A model generated the notes under the pieces. That model worked only from the letters and a program-made list of their open reading frames with translations. It searched no databases and was not told where the DNA came from. A stretch of 64,000 nt of DNA from Chthonomonas sp. UBA2785 (GTDB lineage: Bacteria; Armatimonadota; Fimbriimonadia; Fimbriimonadales; Fimbriimonadaceae), in NCBI GenBank assembly GCA_002352215.1, contig DEIB01000011.1:24128-88127 (forward strand). The letters are read 5' to 3'. Position 1 is the stretch's first letter. Each line of letters begins with the position of its first letter. A program made the translations under genes and the position numbers. Positions 57,654 to 64,000 of the stretch are shown piece after piece.

Positions 57654-58316
57654 ATGAGCCTGGGCCTGTATTCCGAGAGCACCATCGGCCACAGCGTAAA
57701 GGGCGAGCCCATTCTCTGCTACAGCGTGGGCGTGGGCATGGATGCCGTGCTGGTCATTGGGGGCACCCACGGCGATGAGATCGAAGGGGTGTGGCTGGTG
57801 GAGAAGTTCCTGGCCGATGCCAAAGCCAAGGACTGGGATCTCACCGAACAAACGATTTACATCATCTCCCGCCACAACCCGGATGGCATCGCCGCCCGCA
57901 CGCGCCACAACGCCAACGGGGTGGACCTGAATCGCAACTTCGCCGAAGGTTGGGAGCCCACGCCCAGCGCCCAGCGCTACCACCCCGGCCCGAACGCTTT
58001 GAGCGAGCCCGAGACCTGCGCTTTAGTCAATTTCATTGCCATCCGCCCCGAGATCAAGCGCGTAGTCACCATCCACACGCCCTTTGATTTCATCGACTAC
58101 GATGGCGACGAGGCCAAGCGTCTGGCCGAGCTGATGAGCGCAAAGAACGGCATGCCCGTGAAGCGGATTGAATACGCGACCCCGGGTTCCTTGGGGCACT
58201 TTTGCCGGGCGCGAAACCTGCCCCTGGTGACGGTGGAGTTACCCAAAGGGGGCACCCCGGATTCGCTGTGGGCAAAGCACCGGGATGCCCTGTGGGCGTT
58301 TGTGAAGGGAAGCTAG
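57654..58316 (+). CDS. M14-family peptidase, MpaA-like (murein peptide amidase type)
   Basis: A protein of about 220 residues with VIGGTHGDEIEGV (His and Glu zinc ligands), NGVDLNRNFAEGW, and VTIHTPFDFIDYDG (third His). VTVELPKGG holds the catalytic Glu. The amino part, TIGHSVKGEPILCYSVG, is typical of MpaA, which cleaves the gamma-D-Glu-diaminopimelate bond of murein peptides. There is no signal peptide, in line with a cytoplasmic recycling enzyme. The start is uncertain: 57654, 57636 and 57609 are in frame. Confidence 0.88.
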   Translation: MSLGLYSESTIGHSVKGEPILCYSVGVGMDAVLVIGGTHGDEIEGVWLVEKFLADAKAKDWDLTEQTIYIISRHNPDGIAARTRHNANGVDLNRNFAEGWEPTPSAQRYHPGPNALSEPETCALVNFIAIRPEIKRVVTIHTPFDFIDYDGDEAKRLAELMSAKNGMPVKRIEYATPGSLGHFCRARNLPLVTVELPKGGTPDSLWAKHRDALWAFVKGS

Positions 58317-58326
58317 TCCGCGCGGC

Positions 58327-58482
58327 TTAGTGGCAGCCGGTGCACTCTTCCACGCCGGCATCGGCGGCGATGGGTGCGGGTTCGGCTTCGGCTCGGTCCA
58401 GACGGTTGGACTGAATGGTGGCAAACGATAGGGCCGCGAGAATCAGGCCGACGACGACGAGGGAAATGGCTTTCAGTTGCAT
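58327..58482 (-). CDS. 51-residue membrane-anchored protein ending in CxxCH
   Basis: An ATG at 58482 has CAGGAG six bases upstream, a good ribosome site. The protein has one amino hydrophobic helix (AISLVVVGLILAALSFA), a short acidic/Ala/Pro linker, and ends VEECTGCH followed by the stop. CTGCH (residues 47-51) is a covalent haem c motif placed exactly at the carboxyl terminus. If exported, it would be a very small membrane-tethered monohaem protein, but there is no residue left for a distal axial ligand. It could also bind another metal. Confidence 0.72.
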   Translation of the reverse strand: MQLKAISLVVVGLILAALSFATIQSNRLDRAEAEPAPIAADAGVEECTGCH

Positions 58483-58567
58483 AACAAGCTCCTGTGCGTA
58501 CAAGTCATGAGGGCGCGCGGGCGTTCCCTCCATTCCTCTCGCTCGTACAAAATAGGGGTTCCCAACC

Positions 58568-59902
58568 ATGCTGAGCGCTTTTCTGATGGCATCTTCACTC
58601 TTCACGAATTCGGAACCGGAAGTGCGCGGCACCTGGCTGACCACCACCGCGAACGAGGCCATCAGCCGCCCCGAACACACCGCCGAGACGATGCGCCGCC
58701 TGCGGGATATCGGCCTGAACACGGTGTACGTCGAGGTCTGGAAGAACGGCTACACAGAATTTCCTTCCGAAACCATGGCCCGAGCCATCGGCGTGCCGAT
58801 GCGAGTGAACGCCTCTCCGCAGGGGGCGGTGCAGCGGGACTTGCTGGAAGAAACCCTGATTGAAGCGCACCGCAACCAGCTCATCTACATCGCGTGGTTT
58901 GAGTACGGATTTATGGCGGCCCACCAGGGCACGCAAAACGAGCTCCGCGCCCGCAAGGACTGGCTGAGCCTAGACGCCCAGGGCGGGGAAGTGGCGGGCA
59001 ACGGCTTTGTGTGGATGAACCCACTCCACCCCGATGCACAAGACCTGCTGCTGGGCATTGTGAAGGAGGCGATTGTCAAGTACGACCTCGACGGGATTCA
59101 ATTGGACGACCGCATCGTGTGGCCCTACATCAACATGGGCTACGACGACTTTACGCGGCGCATGTACCGGCAGGAAACCGGCCGCGAGGTGCCGGCCGAC
59201 CCCCGCGAACCGCAGTGGGTGGCGTGGCGCACGCAGAAGGTCGAAGCCTTTGCCAAGCGGTTTGTGCGTGAAGTCCGGGAAGTGGCAGGGCCGGATTTCA
59301 TCATCTCGCTTTCGCCGGGGCCGCACCCCTGGGCGCTGGAGAACTATCTCATTGACTGGCCCGCATGGAGCCGCTGGACCGACAACCCGACTTGGGATGA
59401 ATACATCCCGCAGGTGTATCGCATGAACTACGCAGGCTTTGCCCGCGATTGGCCAAGCCAAGTGAGCGCCATGGGCGCACGGAACAAGGACCTGATAGCC
59501 GGGGTTCGGCTGGTGGGCGATGGCCCGGACGCGGCCCGCGAGGATGTGACCCGCCACGTGGACCTGACCCGCGAAACGAAGAGTATGGGGCACGCGTGGT
59601 GGTTCAGCCGGGGCGTGCTGGATCTGTTTTCCAAGGAATTGAAGGATTACTATCGGGGTCCGGCGCCGCACCCTCGCTTCGGGGCGGATTGGCGTCCGGC
59701 ACCGGTGCGCTTCACTCGGGGGCGTGATGGCGCGTGGGTGGCTCGGGTTCCGGCGGGGCGGTATCGAGTGATCGCCAAGGTTGAGGGGCAGTGGCACACC
59801 GTGGGCACGCACGAGGTGCCAGCCGGGCGTGGGGCCACGGAAGTCAAGATCGAAAAACCCGGAGCGTCGGCGGTCGAGTTTCTGGTGCAACGGCGCGGTT
59901 AA
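58568..59902 (+). CDS. GHL10-type glycoside hydrolase-like protein (DUF187/YddW family)
   Basis: A 444-residue protein. The start after a short hydrophobic end, EVRGTWLTTTANEAISRPEHT, with LRDIGLNTVYVEVWKNGYTEF, then GNGFVWMNPLHPDAQDLLLGIV, YDLDGIQLDDRIVWP, and QVYRMNYAGFARDW, matches the glycosyl hydrolase-like 10 TIM barrel. Homologues act on bacterial envelope glycans, probably peptidoglycan. The carboxyl 70 residues look like a small beta domain. It is the first gene of a glycan-active run with GH95 and an SGNH lipoprotein. Confidence 0.88.
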   Translation: MLSAFLMASSLFTNSEPEVRGTWLTTTANEAISRPEHTAETMRRLRDIGLNTVYVEVWKNGYTEFPSETMARAIGVPMRVNASPQGAVQRDLLEETLIEAHRNQLIYIAWFEYGFMAAHQGTQNELRARKDWLSLDAQGGEVAGNGFVWMNPLHPDAQDLLLGIVKEAIVKYDLDGIQLDDRIVWPYINMGYDDFTRRMYRQETGREVPADPREPQWVAWRTQKVEAFAKRFVREVREVAGPDFIISLSPGPHPWALENYLIDWPAWSRWTDNPTWDEYIPQVYRMNYAGFARDWPSQVSAMGARNKDLIAGVRLVGDGPDAAREDVTRHVDLTRETKSMGHAWWFSRGVLDLFSKELKDYYRGPAPHPRFGADWRPAPVRFTRGRDGAWVARVPAGRYRVIAKVEGQWHTVGTHEVPAGRGATEVKIEKPGASAVEFLVQRRG

Positions 59903-59939
59903 GTTGCCCCCCGCAAGGGTCTGCCGGTAAGGTGAAGGC

Positions 59940-62243
59940 TTGATGGTTTTCAGCCTTCTTGCGGGTTTGTCGATGGCGCTGAGTCGTGATTCTGATGCGG
60001 GGCGGGGCACCGGTCCGGCTTGGTCTAGCAATCTGGATTTGAAGGCCCCTATTACCACCTGGGACGAGGGCATCCCGCTCGGGAACGGCCTGACGGGGGG
60101 CTTGCTGTGGGGCGGCGGAAACCAGCTCAATGTCTCACTGGACCGCGGAGACCTGTGGGATGAACGCCCGGCCAAGGAGATGCAATGGGATAAGTTCACC
60201 TACGCAAACCTGGTGCGAATGGTGCAGGCTCGCGACCGCTCGGGCATTGATGACATCTTCGAGCGGGCATATTACGACGTCCACCCCAGCAAGCTCCCGG
60301 GCGGGCGGCTGGTGCTGGATTTAGGCCCGCGCCAGGTGCAGTCATTTGGACTGGACCTCAAGGGCGCCGAAGGCCAAGTCCAGCTGGCGGCGGGCGATCG
60401 AATCCGGGCCTGGTGGCTGGGCCGGGATCAAGTGGGGCGGCTTTGGGTGCCGGGTTCTCAGCCCGTGGGGATCAAGCTAATGACCCCGGGCATGGTCGCC
60501 ACCCAGGGCTCGCAAGATGTAGGACCTGATAGCCGGGGCGTGGGGTTGCTTGGCTACCCACCCGCGAAGTTTGGCGACGGGGAAGGGCTCTATTGGTACG
60601 ACCAAGAGGCGGCAGACGGACTGCGCTACGTGGTCATGGCGGGGGTGAAGTCTGCCGCCGATGGGCAGCACATCGTCACCACCATCACTTCTACCGCCGA
60701 TGGCCCGGACCCCGTGGCGGTGGCCAAGCAAAGGCTCCGCGCCGTCCTCACCCGGCCGCTCACCACGGCGCTCAAGGATCACCAGGCTTGGTGGAGTGAT
60801 TTTTGGGCCACCAGTGGGGTGCGCTTGCCCGAAGCACACATCCAAAGACAATATGATTTTGTCCGATACCTATATGGTTCCGGATCTCGTCGGGGGGCGC
60901 CGCCCATGCCGCTGCAAGGCGTGTGGACGGCCGATGCGGGCTCGCTGCCGCCCTGGAAAGGTGACTACCACAACGACCTGAACACGCAGATGACCTACAT
61001 GGGTTATCAGGGCGCGGGGCAGTGGGATGCGGGGCTGAGCTACCTCGATTTCTTGTGGGAGCGCCGCCCGCGATTCCAGCGGTTTGCGCGGGAGTTCTAC
61101 GGCACCGAGGGCCTCAGCACCCCGGGCGTGATGACCCTCTCCGGCGAACCTCTGGCGGGGTGGGTGCAGTACAGCCTCTCGCCCACCATGACGGCCTGGA
61201 GCGCGCACCTCTTTTATCTGCACTGGCGCTACACCGCCGACGACGAGTTTTTGCGCACGCGGGCTTACCCCTGGTGCCGTGAGGCCGCCGAATGTATCGC
61301 CGCGCTGCTCAAGCCCGACGCTGACGGCCGCCTGGTTCTCCCTACATCGTCGTCGCCGGAGATTTTTGACAACTCTGACCGAGCGTGGCTGAAGCCCAAC
61401 AGCAACTACGACCTGATGAGCATGAGGATGCTTTTCCTCTCGCTGGTAGAGATGGCCACCGCCGTGGGGGACAAAGATGAAGCCGCCAAGTGGCAGAAGC
61501 TGAGCGATGACCTCGGCGACTACCACGTGCGCGAGGACGGCACGCTGCGCCTGAACTCCGAGGAAGACCTGCCGGGTTCGCATCGGCATCTCTCCAACCT
61601 CATGGGGTTGCATCCGTTCAACCTCATTCATCCGGAAGGCGGCTACGAAGATCGCAAGCGCATCCGCGCCAGCCTGGCCGAGTGGGAGAGCAAGGGCACC
61701 CAGGGGTGGGTGGGCTATTCATTCTCCTGGATGTCCGCGCTGCAGGCCCGGATGGGCAACGCAGAGGAAGCGCACCGCCTGCTGGACATCTACGCGCAGG
61801 CGTTTGTCTTGCGCAACGGCTTCCACGCCAATGGCGATCAAACGGACAAGGGGTATAGCGGGTTCCGCTACCGGCCGTTTACTTTAGAAGGCAACTTCCT
61901 GGCAATGAACGCCGTGCACGAGATGCTGCTTCAGAGCTGGAGCCCAACGCCGGGCAAGCTGGATAGTGAGGTGGTCCGGGTGTTCCCGGCGGTGCCGGAC
62001 GCCTGGCGGGACGTCGAGTTCAATGACCTGCGGGCCGAAGGTGGCTACCGCGTTTCGGCGACCCGACGCCAGGGCGTTACCGTGCACGTCAAGGTCGTGG
62101 CGAGCCGCGCGGGCACCTTGCGGCTGCGCAACAACTTTGACGACCGGTTCGCTTGGCTAAATCAACAGCCCCGGTCGGTGGGGCCAGACTTGGTCTTCAC
62201 GGTCCAAGCGGGCGAAGTGATTGAAGGAGTGATAACGGAATGA
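59940..62243 (+). CDS. GH95-like glycoside hydrolase (alpha-L-fucosidase/galactosidase type)
   Basis: A 760-residue enzyme. The amino domain, WDEGIPLGNGLTGGLLWGGG, and DRGDLWDERPAK are the GH95 start. The (alpha/alpha)6 part has DYHNDLNTQMTYM (the two catalytic-region Asn) and TSSSPEIFDN (general acid Glu). Where fucosidases have IDGNFG, this protein has TLEGNFLAM, so the Asp that helps the Asn base is Glu. A beta-sandwich carboxyl domain ends it. Signal peptide: MMVFSLLAGLSMAL. The TTG at 59940 follows TAAGGT at six bases; ATG at 59943 is equally possible. Confidence 0.85.
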   Translation: MMVFSLLAGLSMALSRDSDAGRGTGPAWSSNLDLKAPITTWDEGIPLGNGLTGGLLWGGGNQLNVSLDRGDLWDERPAKEMQWDKFTYANLVRMVQARDRSGIDDIFERAYYDVHPSKLPGGRLVLDLGPRQVQSFGLDLKGAEGQVQLAAGDRIRAWWLGRDQVGRLWVPGSQPVGIKLMTPGMVATQGSQDVGPDSRGVGLLGYPPAKFGDGEGLYWYDQEAADGLRYVVMAGVKSAADGQHIVTTITSTADGPDPVAVAKQRLRAVLTRPLTTALKDHQAWWSDFWATSGVRLPEAHIQRQYDFVRYLYGSGSRRGAPPMPLQGVWTADAGSLPPWKGDYHNDLNTQMTYMGYQGAGQWDAGLSYLDFLWERRPRFQRFAREFYGTEGLSTPGVMTLSGEPLAGWVQYSLSPTMTAWSAHLFYLHWRYTADDEFLRTRAYPWCREAAECIAALLKPDADGRLVLPTSSSPEIFDNSDRAWLKPNSNYDLMSMRMLFLSLVEMATAVGDKDEAAKWQKLSDDLGDYHVREDGTLRLNSEEDLPGSHRHLSNLMGLHPFNLIHPEGGYEDRKRIRASLAEWESKGTQGWVGYSFSWMSALQARMGNAEEAHRLLDIYAQAFVLRNGFHANGDQTDKGYSGFRYRPFTLEGNFLAMNAVHEMLLQSWSPTPGKLDSEVVRVFPAVPDAWRDVEFNDLRAEGGYRVSATRRQGVTVHVKVVASRAGTLRLRNNFDDRFAWLNQQPRSVGPDLVFTVQAGEVIEGVITE

Positions 62244-63205
62244 ACAAGAACATGATGTTGGCCCCGGCGACCCTGTTGGCCCTGGCAGCCGTAGCTACGG
62301 CGTGCGTAAAAGCGGGGGCCAACGAGCCTATGACCGGTGCCACCCCGAGCGAAGCCTCGGCCGCTCTGGCCTCCAACGCGCCCGCCAAGAAGGTCAACGC
62401 GTTCTACATCGGGCATAGCCTGATGAGTGACATCCCCGACATGGTGGGCGCGCTGGCCGGTGATTCCTTCCAGTTCAAGGAGCAGTTCATCCCGGGGGCG
62501 CCGCTGCGCTGGCAGTGGGATGAGCCCACCCGCAACCCCCAGCCGGGAGACCAGTTCCGAGGGGTGTACGACAAGATGATCACGCCCCAAACCACGCACC
62601 TGGTGATGATTGACAGCGTGCCCCGGGGCGATGAAGGGAGCCTCAAGGAATCCATTGATTACGCCGGCCGCTTCCTCAAATTCGCCCGGTCCAAGAATCC
62701 CCAGGTGGCCGCCTACTTTTATGAGCCGTGGCACGATATCACCAGCGGAACGCCGCAACGATCGCAATACGATACGGCCAGCCCGACTCGGGAACTAAGG
62801 TGGCGACCGCGCATCAAGGCCGACCGTGAAAAGTGGGACCGTGTGGTGGCGGATGTGAACCGGGCCAACCCGGGCGCGGTGCCCATGAAGCTCATCCCGG
62901 CCACGACGGCCCTGGGCGAGCTGAGCGACGCGATTGACGCCGGCCAGGTGCCAGGGGTGCGCAATATGCGTGAGCTTTACGACGACACCATCCACCTCAC
63001 GCCGCTCGGCAAGTATTTTGTGGCGATGGTGCACTATCGAGCGCTGTTCGGCGATCTCCCGGCCACCGTGCCGGTGCAGATCAAGGGTCGGTGGGGGTCA
63101 CCGTATTGGGACACCAAGGATTGGGCGGGGAAGACGTGGCCCGCGCCGAAGCCGGAGACGGTGGCGGCCCTGCGCAAAGTCGCTATGGGCGTAAAAATGC
63201 CCTAA
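62240..63205 (+). CDS. SGNH/GDSL-like hydrolase lipoprotein
   Basis: A 321-residue lipoprotein (signal ends AAVATAC). NAFYIGHSLMSDIPDMVGAL is a GDSL-like block with the nucleophile Ser in GHSL, and the carboxyl DTIHLTPLGKYFVAM carries the Asp-x-x-His dyad. Such enzymes often remove acetyl groups from polysaccharides. The ATG overlaps the GH95 stop (ATGA), so it is probably produced together with it and deacetylates the same glycan outside the cytoplasm. The exact substrate is unknown. Confidence 0.85.
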   Translation: MNKNMMLAPATLLALAAVATACVKAGANEPMTGATPSEASAALASNAPAKKVNAFYIGHSLMSDIPDMVGALAGDSFQFKEQFIPGAPLRWQWDEPTRNPQPGDQFRGVYDKMITPQTTHLVMIDSVPRGDEGSLKESIDYAGRFLKFARSKNPQVAAYFYEPWHDITSGTPQRSQYDTASPTRELRWRPRIKADREKWDRVVADVNRANPGAVPMKLIPATTALGELSDAIDAGQVPGVRNMRELYDDTIHLTPLGKYFVAMVHYRALFGDLPATVPVQIKGRWGSPYWDTKDWAGKTWPAPKPETVAALRKVAMGVKMP

Positions 63206-63232
63206 AACGGGCTCTTGAAAAACCAGCCTAGA

Positions 63233-63319
<87 letters not shown>

Positions 63320-63476
63320 ACAGGCGGAAGCAGAAGTATGGCATCCCCGGCCCGGGAAAGTCGCGGGATTAGGACCCCAAGCCGCGTGCTCGAAGGCACC
63401 TTGAAAACAAAGGGAGGGGACCTCGCACTAATACTGGCCTTGTCGCTCGGGCCGACGTGGAACAACCACTCAGGCG

Positions 63477-64000
63477 ATGTTGACGGGCGACGTATTCGTG
63501 AAGGAGGGGTTGATCACTGATGATCAGCTCCAAGTTGCCATCGCCAAGCAACTTGAACTCGGCGGCACCGAATCCATCACCCGTGTGATGGTGGATATGG
63601 GCATCATCACCGAGAAGGACCGCGTCCGGGTGATGGGCAAGGTGTGGGGCATCCCGTTTGCCGACCTCGCCGAACTCGAGTCCACTCCCGAAGCCCTCAA
63701 CCTTGTTACCGCGCAAATCGCCAAGCGGTTCAAGTGTTTGCCCTTGGTGGTCCACCAAGACAAGCTCATCGTCGCGATGGCCAACCCGCTGGACGTCTTC
63801 GTCATTGACGAACTGCGGATGAACACGGGTTGCGAAATTGAGCCCGTCATCTCGGTCGAATCCGACATCCTGGCCAAGGTCAGCGAACACTATAAGATTG
63901 AGACCAACGTCAACGAGGCTCTCGCGGGTGTTATCTCGGACTTCAGCGGCGAAATGGAGCTGCTGGCCACGAGTGACGACGAGGAGATCAGCGCTGACCA
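63477..64000 (+). CDS. pilB: PilB-type secretion/pilus ATPase, amino-terminal part (runs off window)
   Basis: The visible 174 residues begin MLTGDVFVKEGLITDDQLQV and continue with GIITEKDRVRVMGKVWGIPFADL and VHQDKLIVAMANPLDVFVIDEL. They form an MshEN (T2SSE_N) domain, the amino part of PilB/GspE assembly ATPases, which bind c-di-GMP in some cases. The later ATPase core lies outside the window, so PilB versus GspE is not decided. The prepilin at 8.3 kb could be a substrate of such a system. No clear ribosome site precedes the ATG. Confidence 0.82.
   Translation, partial: MLTGDVFVKEGLITDDQLQVAIAKQLELGGTESITRVMVDMGIITEKDRVRVMGKVWGIPFADLAELESTPEALNLVTAQIAKRFKCLPLVVHQDKLIVAMANPLDVFVIDELRMNTGCEIEPVISVESDILAKVSEHYKIETNVNEALAGVISDFSGEMELLATSDDEEISAD

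Overview
This is a gene-dense chromosomal segment, GC-rich except for a few local dips. It looks like a diderm bacterium close to Armatimonadota (Fimbriimonadia-like). The reasons are two PEP-CTERM proteins, a prepilin with an A|FTLIELL cleavage site of the H-X9-DG type, an outer-membrane porin, many lipoproteins, class II ribonucleotide reductase with NrdR, and a PilB-type ATPase. The lineage is inferred from gene content only. No prophage, insertion sequence or CRISPR array was seen, and no gap between genes exceeds about 300 bases.

Layout. 0-9.3 kb: start of sucC, a GNAT enzyme, a DUF1844 protein, two PEP-CTERM proteins, mfd, an isolated nuoB-nuoI pair, a prepilin and a small lipoprotein. 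9.3-15.6 kb: a flavodoxin, a BMP-type (purine nucleoside-like) ABC importer operon that runs into a tandem PTPS/QueD-like protein, and an HNH nuclease. 15.9-22.8 kb: murA, mreB, a secreted protein, a two-component system whose sigma-54 activator lacks a DNA-binding domain, and ahcY. 22.8-31.2 kb: an acyl-CoA dehydrogenase, a LolA-like protein, and a complete mrpABCDEFG antiporter operon whose last codons overlap a tRNA-Ile2 gene. 31.2-38.4 kb: an ECF sigma factor, a beta-lactamase-like hydrolase coupled to an M14 peptidase, a GC-poor pair of paralogous membrane proteins, an exported beta-carbonic anhydrase, and a GDPD divergent from cyclophilins. 38.4-43.1 kb: second cyclophilin, dCMP deaminase, WecA-like transferase, wecB, uppP, pth. 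43.1-48.1 kb: a GC-poor orphan gene, a lamin-tail-like protein, MarR, a metzincin, pheA and an exported protein. 48.2-57.5 kb: nrdJ, nrdR, porin, galT, an NHL-propeller lipoprotein and DUF1289. 57.6-64 kb: an MpaA-like peptidase, a 51-residue protein ending in CTGCH, a glycan operon (GHL10, GH95, SGNH lipoprotein), tRNA-Leu and the start of a pilB-like gene.

How genes work together. mrpA-G encode one Na+/H+ antiporter complex. The wecA-like gene, wecB and uppP serve undecaprenyl-linked envelope glycan synthesis, alongside murA and mreB for the wall. nrdR probably regulates nrdJ. GHL10, GH95 and the SGNH lipoprotein look like an extracytoplasmic polysaccharide-degrading set.

The most striking window-wide signal is a TAnnnT-like hexamer ending 6-8 bases before the start codon of at least twelve genes at transcription-unit starts that lack a Shine-Dalgarno sequence. 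Internal genes instead carry good ribosome sites or overlap the previous stop. This suggests widespread leaderless transcription, and it fixes several start codons.
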